Positions 34,858-47,100 of a DNA stretch of 64,000 bases are shown here, one piece after another; position 1 is the first letter of the stretch, and each line of letters opens with the position of its first letter. Source of the stretch: Buxus sempervirens (lineage: Eukaryota; Streptophyta; Magnoliopsida; Buxales; Buxaceae); assembly GCA_947561395.2 (NCBI GenBank), contig OX387193.1, forward strand, positions 36,096,255 to 36,160,254, in the 5' to 3' direction. The translations under genes were made by a program, and so were the position numbers. The notes under the pieces are model-generated. The model was not told the DNA's origin, did not search any database, and saw only the letters and a program-made list of their open reading frames with translations.

Positions 34858-37218
34858 CAAGTATCAGCCCAGTAGGACCCTTGTTAGATGAGTCAGCATA
34901 AGGGGGATTTAGTTGATATTTAGGGTTTCTTACTACCTCGTTTAGTAAGATATAGAATACGCGTAATTACGCGTTCTGGGGTGTCCTGTCAAAGGGACGC
35001 GATAATTGCCTAAGGCAAGTGGGATTTAAGCGGTCCCTTGTGACCCCCCACTTACCTGGGGACTCTCCCGGAACCTCGTATTGCGTGTTAATTCTGCACC
35101 TTACTATACGAGACAGTAACAATCCCTTTACCAACAAAATCTAGACCAAACTCACCTGTGTAGACACAGCATGCAGTCCAACTGCACACACGGGCACACC
35201 ACCACACCGTGGATGGATTTTTTATTTCCCGTTCTTTTGTGATAAACTGCGTGGGGTGACACGCACGAGGGGGACTGCGTGAATGATCCGACCCTGAATG
35301 AATGAGAGCGGATATTGCATCTTCTTTTCCCAAAACCTAGATCTCTCTAGCAGCCTACCCTTCTGATTCCTATGAACTGAACTTTGGGATGGTATTAGCA
35401 CCTACGCTCCCGTGGCTTGCCGGGGAAAGCAGGGTAAACCCATCCCCCCAGTTTTCTGGAGTCCATTAGCACCACTGGTTTCTTGCCGTGGCACGCGAGG
35501 ATCCAGTACTGGTCCATACCCTTGTAGGCTTATGTCTCGGGCTGGGTATCCTTCCCCACCTAACGTATCTGAATAAACTATGCGTTGAGCATGCGAGGGT
35601 GAGAATGTTGTGAATGATGAATATAAGAGGAGTAAAATCAACAATAAAACCCGGAGTCCATTAGGGGCAGCAACCCCCGCTTTCTGCATCAAAATTGAGT
35701 GAACCATAGATCATGGGCTACCTCAGCCCTAATTTAGGAAGCCAACCTAACTTTGATCAGGGGAACCACCCCAGATCCATGCATTGAGTCCCGAGAGCCG
35801 TGGGCCTTGACCCATTGAGTCTTCAGGGAGCACTTTGAGTCCAGATTGGTCTTTTAGAGCAGACGAAAGCCGGCCAGATCAGACAAACAGATGAAAGGAT
35901 GCCAGATCAGAACATGGGCACTAAACCCTAGATCTAGGAATTTTTAGCCTACCCGCTTTGAAAGCAATTTTTATCCTCCCTTTTGGCTCCCAACAGCCTT
36001 AAGGATGAATTATTTGCAGTTTTTGTAAATATCTTGTAAAAATTCACCCTCGATGGCAAGTTGTAAAGTTGCTGTGAACCGACGCCACAAAGTAGAGGGA
36101 AGAACAGGTGAAAGACAAAAGGCCAGTCGGGACTTGGACGTGCTTCCTTACACAAGTATGTCTAGGAGTCGTGCCTTGATAGGCACCAACCATTTTTTAG
36201 GATTGTGCACACACTTTTGAGTGTTTTTTTATGATTGTTTAATAACATAGATTTGCTAGATGGTAATAGGATTTGAGTTCATTTTGCTTATATACATGCC
36301 TGTTTATATATTAAATGCACGCACTTCGAGATCATTTGCGCAAATGTTTTTGGTCAAACCGCTTTCAAAAGTGCACAAAAGAATTTCCTAAACCAAAGTC
36401 GCCTCTAGGCGTACATCAAATCGCCTTTGGGCATACATCAAATCGCCTCTGGGCGTACATCAAATCGCCTGCGAGCGTACATCAAGCCGCCTCCCAGGGC
36501 GCACATCAAAGTTGCTTTTTCAAAGCACACAATAAAATGGCCTCCAGGCCTACATTGAATCGTCTTCCATGACATAAACAGCGTCTCTCGTGATGCACAA
36601 TAAGCCATCATTTATGGTTATATTGAGCTATCCATATAGACGTAAATCAAATCGCCCATCTTGTGGCAGACATTCCTCATGCCATTCATGGCATGATGCG
36701 GGTTGTCCAGGACGTGTTTTCTGATTGTTGTGATTCACTCACCATTGCATCACTTCAAAGGATTTTACAATCGCTGCCGATTAAGGCATGGATTTTGAGG
36801 TTTAGTCCTCGCAACATGATTTTCAAGGATTTCTACTCATAAAGCACACGTTGCACAATTTTGAAAATTGTCAAATACGGCATGGCCTCCAGAGTTTCAG
36901 ATCTCTAAAAGACCATGTGACAAGGCTTTAAATTTCACAAGTCCTAGGAGCTTTTTTGTCAACCAGGGCACTATCACACTCTCTTTGCAGTGTTGCTTTG
37001 ATAAGTTGTAATTTTCATGCATAAATCGCCTTTTATTTGTTTTTGCCAATCAGGGCACAAGAAGAACACTCATGGTGTAATGATCTCGTCACACACGACA
37101 CCTCATTCATAATTAGAGAAGGTACTGCTCAAAATTTTTTGATAAATAGGTACAGTACAGATATTCCACATTTAGAGCACCATTCATAACTCGGCCTTCA
37201 CGGTGAGAGAGGATTGCA
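34858..37218 (+). other. Long untranslated leader of the TR-GAG element
   Basis: About 2.4 kb between PBS and gag with no credible gene. The open frames at 35088-36155 lie on the minus strand and show no domain. It contains a short 22-bp tandem repeat, 'gcctctgggcgtacatcaaa' and variants, five or more copies from about 36399 to 36510. Long leaders are common in Tat/Ogre elements. Confidence 0.7.
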
Positions 37219-38619
37219 ATGAGTTCTTCTGAGGCCCCAATTCCATCATCGTCAGAGCAAAGGGCTGAAGAGCAGCCAGTCATAACGGATCTAAGCCAAC
37301 AAGTGGCCATGATGCATGCCACGGAGATTCGGATGCCAGAATTCCAGCAAGGGCAACCACCTCAGCCAGCACCCATGGCGGCACATCCGCCACCACGGGA
37401 CGCGCCATTCCCACATCCGGCGGCAATTCCCATCCATCCTGCACAACTGGGGCAGGAAGAGCGAGACGGGAATAGGGCACGTGAGACCCAGCTGGAGGAA
37501 AGATTGGCAGCAATCAAAGTGGATCACATGGTACAGCTGGCAGCAATAAAGGAAGATAGCAGGGCACAGATGGCTGCCATACGTGAGGACCTTTTGAAAC
37601 AGCTTCAGCTAAGCACAGTTCGGAACGAGGCTACGCTAGAAAGTCTTTGCTTCTTCTCGGATATCCAATTCCCAGCCAAGTTCAAATGCCCTGAGCTGCA
37701 CCAGTTCGACGGCACAAGCTGCCCTTTGAACCACTTGCAATCCTATGTTGGCGACATGTGCCAATATGCGAAGGATGAGAAGATTATGGTTCAATTCTTC
37801 CAAAGATCTCTAACTAGGGTAGCATATGCTTGGTTCCTAAGTCTAGATAAGCACAAGATTCAGACATGGAATGACCTCGCCGCTGTGTTCATCCAGCAGT
37901 ATCGCTTAAATAGCCAGATGGTTCAGACCAGAACTGAACTGTAGAGGCTGTCAAAGAGGAATAGCGAGTCTGTGAGAGACTACGCTAAGAGGTGGATGGA
38001 GCTAGCCAACGTGGTGCAACCCCCTCTTCTTGAACAAGAGTGGACTTCCTTGTTCATATCTTCACTGGGACAACCCTACTTCACAATGCTATTGGGACAG
38101 TGCACTACAAGCTTCACTGACCTAATAATGGCGGCTGATAGAATTGAGGATGCGATTAAAATGGAGAAGCTCGGAGGCTCCATGACAAGCTTGTTGCATG
38201 GAGCTATCTCAAGTGGCAAGAGGCAAGAGAATGACGCCGGAGCAAGTTCAGTTAACCATGTACAACCTTCGGCGCCATTTCGCATCCCTTCCTCAAGGAG
38301 TGCAAGCCTCCCCTCCGCTAACAATGCCGCGTCTCGCCTCAGGAGCCATCTCACCAAGGAGGAAAGAAAGAACCGGGAGTTCACTCCACTTCCGTACACG
38401 CTGGCTGAGTTGTTACCAACGCTCCTGAGAGAGGGACACCTGCAACTGGCAATGCCGAATCCTAAGGCATCGAAAATGAATGGCTATGATCCAAACAAGA
38501 GCTGTGAGTACCACATGGGTGTACAAGGCCACGATACTGATGGATGTTGGGGCCTTCGTCACGCAGTCCAAGATCTTCTGGAAGCTGGGGGACTCAAAAT
38601 TGATCCTCCGTCAGATTAA
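37219..38619 (+). pseudogene. gag: Gag of the TR-GAG element, one in-frame stop
   Basis: ATG at 37219 gives 241 codons to a TAG at 37942-37944. The same frame continues without further stops to 38619, 466 codons in total. Order: a proline/alanine-rich N-terminus, a charged repeat-like stretch (QLAAIKEDSRAQMAAIRED), then the retrotransposon Gag domain (FPAKFKCPELHQFDG, FFQRSLTRVAYAWFLSLD, WNDLAAVFIQQYRL, then after the stop VRDYAKRWMELA and LFISSLGQPYFTMLLG). The C-terminal part has FTPLPYTLAELLPTLL and a CX3H-type zinc module (CEYHMGVQGHDTDGCWGLRH). The stop is one C-to-T step from CAG inside CTGCAG, a CHG methylation context. Recent decay is the simplest reading. Confidence 0.88.
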
Positions 38620-38789
38620 AAAAATAAATAAAAAAAAAAGAAAAAGAAAAAAAGAGAAAAAAAAAAGAAAAAAGAAGAAAAAAGAAAAGAAAAATTAATG
38701 GAAATCATCAGGCATCTTGGCATTTCATATCATGTATCCTGGCTTCTAATGTTTGTTTCTACTGGCAGGAACTCCCTTCAACAATCAGC

Positions 38790-39551
38790 ATGGACCGTAC
38801 CTCCGGGGCAAATCATGATGTAGCCCAGCAAATAACCAGCATAGTGGCCTCTTTACAGAGCCTACTACGGACAATAACAATCAAGGAAGGAACGATGAAC
38901 AAATGCTGGGAAGCGTTAGGAGAAGAAAATTTTGAGCTGCGATCCCGAGTAAGGGTCCTTGAAGAAGAGATCAAAAGCATGGAGGGAAAGATACCCCTGA
39001 GCAGACAAGAAGTGAGCCTTCCGCCCACATTCACAGATGGTCGGATGCAGAGGGAGAAAGGAAAAGCGGTCACGGCAGATGGTCTCCACCTCACAAAGAA
39101 GCTGAATTTCTACCGTGGCAAGGGGCAGCATGACAAACTGATGGATCATTCGGAGGGTCTCCCAAGGAGAACAAAAGAAGAAATGGAGGCTAGAATAAGG
39201 AGGGTTTTTACCCCACTACCATATACAACGGCGGAGTTACTACCGACGCTGTTGAAGGAGGGGTATCTGCAAATTAGGCCCCCGAACCCTCGGTTGATCA
39301 ATGCTAGAAGATACAATGCCGCGGAACGATGCAAGTACCATTCTGGCACTCCAGGGCACCACACAAGCCGGTGCTGGGATCTGCGACACGACATTCAAGA
39401 TCTGATTGATCAAGGATTCTTGAAGGAACTTCTTGAGGTGCCAAGGTCCATCGAAGGACGAGACATCTCTGATATGTTAGCGTCGTTTCAAGCATTCGAA
39501 CCTGCCATCTTCCCGCGAAAAGGAGAAGATGATGACAAGAAGAGCACTTGA
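38790..39551 (+). CDS. Second gag-like ORF: coiled coil plus duplicated Gag C-terminal zinc module
   Basis: Starts at ATG 38790, 253 codons, intact. The N-terminal third is helical and charged (EENFELRSRVRVLEEEIKSM looks like a coiled coil). The C-terminal half repeats the end of the upstream Gag: VFTPLPYTTAELLPTLLKEGYLQ, then CKYHSGTPGHHTSRCWDLRHDIQDLIDQG, the same Cys-His spacing as CEYHMGVQGHDTDGC. It lacks the capsid-like Gag domain. An A/AAG-rich run (38619-38695) separates the two ORFs. It could bind element RNA. I know of no established function for such a split second ORF. Confidence 0.75.
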   Translation: MDRTSGANHDVAQQITSIVASLQSLLRTITIKEGTMNKCWEALGEENFELRSRVRVLEEEIKSMEGKIPLSRQEVSLPPTFTDGRMQREKGKAVTADGLHLTKKLNFYRGKGQHDKLMDHSEGLPRRTKEEMEARIRRVFTPLPYTTAELLPTLLKEGYLQIRPPNPRLINARRYNAAERCKYHSGTPGHHTSRCWDLRHDIQDLIDQGFLKELLEVPRSIEGRDISDMLASFQAFEPAIFPRKGEDDDKKST

Positions 39552-42500
39552 AAGCTCCCTTCCGTGGCATGCAACTAAATTCCAAGAACGCCAATTACCT
39601 TGGCCACCCTTTTTGCATAGTTTGATGTTCTGTTTTGCTTATGCTTTCTTTTCATTTAAATTTCGAACTTTATAGCATGTTTCTTCTTGCAAGACTATAA
39701 AATCTTTTGGGAAATCATTGAAGTGTTGGACCACACCAAGGCATGACCGTAATTTTGGGACAAACCTGAACAATCAAATTGGACAAATGAAATGTGCCAA
39801 ACAGCACAAACTGTGCGGGTCTCGACATGGCCTAAAGATCCCCCGTCAGCACCACATTTGAACCCTTCCATGCCAAACACAAGGGGCAAGTTGTGATATG
39901 AGAAAAAAAAAAGAAAAAAAGGAAAAGAAAGGGCAAGGTGCCCCATACCAGTCGAGGGTCACTAACATGATCCAGGATCAATGATCTCGATGAAATGATG
40001 AGAGGCCTTTTTTCGGCTCAGATACTTCAAATAAATTCCGCTAGTTAAACGTGTTGAGCTTGTTCGTCTCATTTCTAACCCACGTTATGTCTAGCCACCC
40101 CAAACTGGGGTAAAGTCAAAAAGCAAAAAAAAAAAAAAACACAAACAAACAAAAAGTGCAAAGAAGAAAATGGCTCTTGAGCCAGTTAATTGTGCAAAGA
40201 TAAGTGGGTGTTACATTCTCTGTAAAAGGATGAAAGGCCGTCCTTGATTTCCTCCAAAAATCATCTGACACAAGATGAAACCCTAGCAAAACACTTCGAG
40301 CCTAACAATTCCTTCACTAACCCTACCATGTCTTGTCTTCAAAACTGGGGCATGAAGCTTCGTGCAATTGGAGACACAAAAAGGATGAAGGTGAAGATAG
40401 GGCAAAGCGAAAAGCACCCTAAGGACAAAGGGGGCAGAAAGGAGGAATGGGGAGAACCCCAGAAAGCAAGAATTCGAAGAAAGGACTGGGGCAATCCCTT
40501 GAAAAAAGAAAAAAAAAAGAAGAAAACAAAGGCTGGGGCAAACCCCGAGACCCAAGAAAGAAGGGAAAGAAAGAAAAGAACAAAGATGGAAAAAGGAGAA
40601 GAAGCTAATCAAAGTTGAGTGTAAAGTTGCAAGAACAAAGGTGAAGCAAGCCCTAACAAAAAAGGTGGACAGGACATGGCTCTTACCCCATTCATCAATT
40701 TTGAGCCTTCATGTCATTTCTTCTAGACCCTTGAACCCAGCCTACATTTCGTCCTACTGTGAAGCCCTTTCTGATTACAGAGAATGTAACATTGAATCTT
40801 GAACAAACTGGCAATGACAGAACCAAAAAAAAAAAAAAAAGATAGAAAAGAACTTTGGCTAGGCATAATGGTTACCCATAGAGTGAAGCTATATAGGGTT
40901 TGAGCCTGTTTATCCTTCATTTCTAAACACTGGAACCAAAGCCTACATTTCGTCCTACTAATAAGTCCTCTCTGATCATTGGATCATGATCCGTGGAAAT
41001 TGACAGGGCCCTCGGACTGGGGCAAGGCACCTAACCCAAATGAGGGAGCCAATGAGAAAAACATTCCACAACCCCTAGCCAAGGGTGGGAAAAAGAAAAA
41101 AGAGAGAGATCAAGGAAAAGCCAGGGCGGGGCGGTGCCAAAGAAACCCCCTGAACCAAAACAATCCCCTTCGTCCCTACATGGGGCATGCTATTTGGGGG
41201 CGAAAAAAAAAATGTTGAGACCCTTACAGGGAGTGCCGGGAGGCATAACTTCTTAAGTCTAAATGAGAGTGTCAGGTAACTAACCCAAAGATTACTAGCT
41301 CGGCCAATGGCCCACCTGAGAGGGAAAAATCCAAACACTTTAGGAATTCCCAAGAGATTTTAATCAAAGAAAAATTGCTTGAGTTTGCATATAATTTTGA
41401 TAAATAAATTCCAATTGACTGAATTCCACATGAATTTTTCCAGGTACCAACCAAGACCTGAAATAGACAGACAAAGGCATCACAGCGTATCTCACACGTT
41501 GGATGGAGAAAAGAATCGCCACCATGTATTCTCACACGGGGCGCAGAAAGAGTCATCACAGTGTATTCACACATCGGTTGACCAAGTTTGTGAAGCCAAA
41601 GCCACTGGCGAATGAGTCAGCAATTGGTAAAGGCAACTTTGAATGCAATCAAGAAAGAAAAAGAAACTACCAAGTCAGAATAAGTAATGGACAAAGACAA
41701 AATGGAGCAAGAAGCCTCCAAAATTTGAAGACAGAATGGAGCGAGGAGCTCCAGGAATTGGAAAATTAAGGAGCAAGGCGTCTCCCAAAAAATTGAATTT
41801 GAAGACAGAATGGAGCAAGGAGCCTCCAGGAATTGGAAAATTAAGGAGCAAGGCGTCTCCCAAAAAATTGAATTTGAAGACAGAATGGAGCAAGGAGCCT
41901 CCAGGAATTGAAAACTTAAGGAGCAAGGCATCTCCCAAAAAATTGAATTTGAAGACAGAACGGAGCAAGGAGCCTCCAAGAATTGAAGACAGAAGGAGTA
42001 AGGCGTCTCCCAACCTTAATGGAGCAAGAAGCCTCCAAAATTTGAAGATAGAATGGAGCAAGAAGCCTCCAAGGATTGAAGACAGAAGGAGCAAGGTGTC
42101 TCTCAACCCTAACGGAGCAAGGCGTCTCCCAAAAAAATTGAACACAGAATGGAGCAAGGCGCCTCCAAGAATTAAAAACAGAAGGAGCAAGGTGTCTCCC
42201 AACCACAGAGAGCAAGGCGTCTCTCAAGACTAAAAGGGCAAAGCGTCCCTGGAGCAAGGCGACTCCCAAACTAATGGAGCAAGGTGTCTCCCAACCACCG
42301 AGAGCAAGGCGTCTCTCAAGACTGAAAGGGCAAGGCGTCCCTGGAGCAAGGCGTCTCCCAAACTAATGGAGCAAGGTGTCTCCCAACCACAGAGAGCAAG
42401 GCGTCTCTCAAGACTAAAAGGGCAAGGCGTCCCTGGAGCAAGGCGACTCCCAAACTAATGGAGCAAGGTGTCTCCCAACCACCGAGAACAAGGCGTCTCT

Positions 42501-44102
42501 CAAGACTGAAAGGGCAAGGCGTCCCTGGAGCAAGGCGTCTCCCAAACTAATGGAGCAAGGTGTCTCCCAACCACAGAGAGCAAGGCGTCTCTCAAGACTA
42601 AAAGGGCAAGGCGTCCCTGGAGCAAGGCGACTCCCAAACTAATGGAGCAAGGTGTCTCCCAACCACAGAGAGCAAGGCGTCTCTCAAGACTAAAAGGGCA
42701 AGGCGTCCCTGGAGCAATGCGACTCCGAAACTAATGGAGCAAGGTGTCTCCCAACCACAGAGAGCAAGGCGTCTCTCAAGACTAAAAGGGCAAGGCGTCC
42801 CTGGAGCAATGCGACTCCGAAACTAATGGAGCAAGGTGTCTCCCAACCACAGAGAGCAAGGCGTCTCTCAAGACTAAAAGGGCAAGGCGTCCCTGGAGCA
42901 AGGCGACTCCCAAACTAATGGAGCAAGGTGTCTCCCAACCACCGAGAGCAAGGCGTCTCTCAAGACTGAAAGGGCAAGGCGTCCCTGGAGCAAGGCGTCT
43001 CCCAAACTAATGGAGCAAGGTGTCTCCCAACTACAGAAAGCAAGGCGTCTCTCAAGACTGAAAGGACAAGGTGTCCTTGCAGCAAGGCGACTCCTAACCA
43101 CCGAGAGTAAGGCGTCTCTCAAAACTGAAAGGGCAAAGCGTCCCTGGAGCAAGGCGACTCCGACCATTCGAATGACACGAAAATGTGTCCCTAAGGAGCA
43201 AGACGTCTCCCACCATTTGAATGGCACAGAAATGTGTCCCTAAGGAGCAAGGCGACTCCCACTTTTGAAATCCCCAAGGAGCAAGGCACCTCCCACATCT
43301 AAATAACACAGGAATGTGTCCTCAAGGAGTAAAGCATCTCCCAATGCTGAAGGACACGGAGTCCCCAGAGCAAAGTGTCTCCACCAAGCCGAACAAGTTG
43401 TTCCCATTGCTGGAAATGATAGAGAATCAAGACAGGAAGAGGAAGGAAAAATGAAGATATCATCGGGCAAGATGGCCCTTTTGTAATTTTTTTGATTTCA
43501 CACTTTTGTAAATAGAGTAGAGCAGGTGTGTGGGCTCCCTTGAGGCACTGGACAGCGCTGGAAGCACCACCCCACCAACAGCAGCTCCTCCTCCACTCTT
43601 CCATCCTCCTCTCTCCATTCGGTCCACATCCTAGCCCAACCCTTGGCCATCAAGTCCTAATTAAAAATAAATAAAATACAAAAAAATAAATACAAAAAAA
43701 AAAAAGAGAGAAAGAAAAAGAAAAAAATGCAAGCAAGCTTCAAGTAAAAGACACAAAATGGATCAGAAGTCTGAAGTCACCTAAAAGTTTTAATGGAACA
43801 AACAAGAAGAAAAGGATATTGCCAAGTGTCTGGCATCAACGCCGAAACAGGTTGGCGAGCTCAAGTCCAATCTAATCTCTTTCAAACTCAAACTAAAATG
43901 CTGAAGAGTTGCCCTACAAAAACCCAAAAAGCAAAGGGAAAGGAAACTCTGAAGCTAGGAAGTGACGCCACATGATTTGGCCGCTTCCTTTTCAAAATGA
44001 AAACTTCAAAGGACTAAGCTCGTCGACCATGTCGACAGAAATGCCAAGCGCAAAAACGAGATTCTTTTTCTCTTTGCCGTTCATCCGCAAGATGACTCCG
44101 GC
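39552..44102 (+). other. Long 3' untranslated region of the TR-GAG element where pol would be expected
   Basis: About 4.5 kb with no pol motif. It has several A- or AAG-rich runs (39899-39935, 40117-40160, 40500-40620, 40826-40845, 43665-43735). Two near-copies of a block containing CCTACATTTCGTCCTACT lie near 40740 and 40950. A large tandem array spans 41700-43170. The lysine-rich frame at 40244-40618 is a translation of the AAG-rich runs, and I do not call it a gene. Confidence 0.75.
41700..43170 (+). repeat. Satellite-like tandem array in the 3' UTR, main unit 92 bp
   Basis: From about 42180 to 43100 the unit is 92 bp (starts at 42276, 42368, 42460 and 42552 are exactly spaced), with about ten copies. 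It is built from four sub-units of the form 'ggagcaaggcgtctcccaa'. Upstream (41736-42000) is a distinct unit of about 75 bp with the same core plus 'ttgaatttgaagacagaa'. Downstream to 43380 the units degenerate. Tandem repeats in the 3' UTR of Tat/Ogre elements are a described source of plant satellites. Confidence 0.93.
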
Positions 44103-44115
44103 AAAGAGGGGCAGC
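44103..44115 (+). other. Polypurine tract of the TR-GAG element
   Basis: AAAGAGGGGCAGC lies immediately before the 3' LTR start TGTAAGCACC. It would prime plus-strand synthesis. Confidence 0.85.
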
Positions 44116-47100
44116 TGTAAGCACCTCATTTTTGCGCTCCCAGAAAAAAAAAAAAAACAAAAAATGCAAACCCTGGACAGAAAGTCAAACCCTAAGGGGT
44201 GAAAAGTTGACTTTTTGATCAAGTGAAAATCGGCCACCTCGCTTTATGCCATTGGATAGAGAATCTCGACACGGTTCCAACGCAACTGAGTTTGTTGGAA
44301 TCGGGGTCCGGACGAAGGTTCGGCGGGTGGTCAAACTTAAGGAAAAGCCAAGAGTTGACTTTTCCTCGAATTCCGTGCCAAGTACCTTGCTTTATATCAT
44401 TGGATAGAGAATCTCGACACGATCCCAACGCAACTGAGTTTGTAGGAATCGGGGTCCGGATGAAGGTTATGCGGGCGGTCAAACCTGAGCAGAGCCAAAA
44501 GTTGACTTTCTGCTAAAATCCGATCCAGAGGCCTACCCCTAGGTCATTGGATAGAGAATCTCGACACGATTCCAACACAACTGAGTTTGCAGGAATCGGG
44601 GTCCGGATGAAGGTTCTGCGGGCGGTCAAACCTGAGCAGAGCCAAGAGTTGACTTTCTGCTAAAATCCGATCCAGAGGCCTACCCCTAGGTCATTCGATA
44701 TAGAATCTCGACACGATCCCAACACAACTGAGTTTGCAGGAATCGGGGTCCGGATGGAGGTTCTGCGGGCGGTCAAACTTGAGCAGAGCCAAAAGTTGAC
44801 TTTCTGCTAAAATCCGATCCAGAGGCCTACCCCTAGGTCATTGGATAGAGAATCTCGACACGATCCCAACGCAACTGAGTTTGCAGGAATCGGGGTCCGG
44901 ACGAAGGTTCTGCGGGCGGTCAAACTTGAGCAGAACCAAAAGTTGACTTTCTACTAAAATCCGATCCAGAGACCTACCCCTAGGTCATTGGATAGAGAGT
45001 CTCGACACGGTTCCAACGCAACCGAGTTTGCAGGAATCGGGGTCCGGATGAAGGTTCTGCGGGCAGTCAAACTTGAGCAGAGCCAAAAGTTGACTTTCTG
45101 CTAAAATCCGATCTGGAGGCCTACCCCTAGGTCATGGGATGGAGGGCTCCGATACGATTCTAATGAAACTAAGTTTGCCCAGATCGGAGTCCGGATGAAG
45201 GAAATATGAGCTGACGAAATTCCCGGGCAGCAAAACCGGCAATCTGCGCACGTGGCAAAAAGCTGCACACGTGGCGAGTTGCGTAGGAAAATATCTCGGG
45301 GATTAAATCCGTAAATATCCAAACATACGAAATATCCCAGGGACTAAATCCGTGAAAATCCGAGAATATCGGATTAAATCAAAAATTGCCAGGGACTAAA
45401 TCCGAATTTTTTAGATTTTTACGTCCGGCGAGCGGCGGCATTAAATGATTTTCATCATTATGCCGCTCGCACGGACGTGGCAAGCGGGCTTGCGCCCACC
45501 TTGAGCTGGGCGCCAAGGTGAGCGGCACTCCTTTTCCCTGCCTATAAAAGCCGCGAGAGTTCGGATTGTTGGAGGTTCGGCATTTTTCGGGTTCTGCATG
45601 TTTTGGTTCGACCTTCTTGTGGTTGGAGACCTTTTGTTTGCCGGGCAGTTTTGTAAGGTTGCCTGTTTCTTTTTTCGGCATTCTTTGTTCGGCTTTTGAA
45701 GACCCTGTTCCTCTCTTCCTCTTCTTCCTCATCAAACCCGAAGGAGACCTCGCTGTGGGTGTGGAGAGTAACTGCTCCGGCAACCATTTGTGCTTCAAGG
45801 AGATGCTTCCCCCCTTCTAGGGTCTCGAAACATTCAAGGTAATGTTCTCTCTTGTATTTTTTACACAGCATATCTAAGATTAGATTCATTTGGCCGTGTT
45901 TAGAAAGATAAGTCTGTCCCGGGACCAGATCTGGTCTTTTGCCTGCTTCGGATTCATTTTGCCTGCTTGCTTTTGTTATTGGTTTCATTTTACAGGAGTA
46001 TGTTCCTGCGAAGATCTAATGTATCCCGATAAAGCCCCCCCGTTCCCTTCTTCCTTATTCGGGTTCTGTTAAGTCATGGTGTTGTCAGTGTCTGTTTCCG
46101 GATTTTATTATGTTCTGTTAGTGTTTTGTTCGGATTTGTAGGTTTGCAAAGAGGTTTGATCCTCACAACTTAGGTTAGATTAATTTCCAGGTATGTTAGA
46201 GGTCTGCTGGGGTTCTAAGGATCCCCAGAAACCAGTCACAGAGCTAAAAACCAGTCGGAAATGGAGTTTGGAGAGAAAAAACAGAGAGTCAGGGTCTGCG
46301 CTGAGCTCACGCTCACCTCGCGCTGAGCTCGCGCTCACCTAGCTCGGGTCCGCTCACCTCGCGCTGAGCTCACGCTCACCTCGCGCTGAGCTCGCGCTCA
46401 CCTAGCTTGGGTCCGCTCACCTCGCGCTGAGCTCACGCTCATCTCGCGCTGAGCTCGCGCTCACCTAGCTTGGGTCCGCTCACCTCGCGCTCACCTTGCG
46501 CTCACCTCATGCTCACCTAAAATTGGATGCGCTCACCTCGCGCTCACCTCGTGCTCACCTCGTGCTCACCTAAAATTGGATGCGCTCACCTCGCGCTCAC
46601 CTAGCTCGGGTCCGCTCACCTCGCGCTGAGCTCACGCTCACCTCGCGCTGAGCTCGCGCTCACCTAGCTCGGGTCCGCTCACCTCGCGCTGAGCTCACGC
46701 TCACCTCGCACTGAGCTCGCGCTCACCTAGCTTGGGTCCGCTCACCTCGCGCTGAGCTCACGCTCATCTCGCGCTGAGCTCGCGCTCACCTAGCTTGGGT
46801 CCGCTCACCTCGCGCTCACCTTGCGCTCACCTCATGCTCACCTAAAATTGGATGCGCTCACCTCGCGCTCACCTCGTGCTCACCTCGCGCTCACCTTGCG
46901 CTCACCTCATGCTCACCTAAAATTGGATGCGCTCACCTCGCGCTCACCTCGTGCTCACCTCGTGCTCACCTAAAATTGGATGCGCTCACCTCGCGCTCAC
47001 CTCGCGCTCACCTCATGCTCACCTCGCGCTCACCTCGCGCTCACCTCGATTTTTTGGTGCGCCCACTTCACCTTTACCTTAAAAAATCCTGAAAATGCCC

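Noticed and set aside
40244..40618. Lysine-rich 124-codon frame
   Set aside because: Produced by AAG/GAA-rich runs; no domain, no conserved neighbour, and the opposite strand is equally open.
41617..42269. Long open frames on both strands (up to 175 codons) with leucine-rich repeating peptides
   Set aside because: They are translations of the tandem array in several frames at once; repeats whose period is not a stop-forming multiple give such frames by chance.
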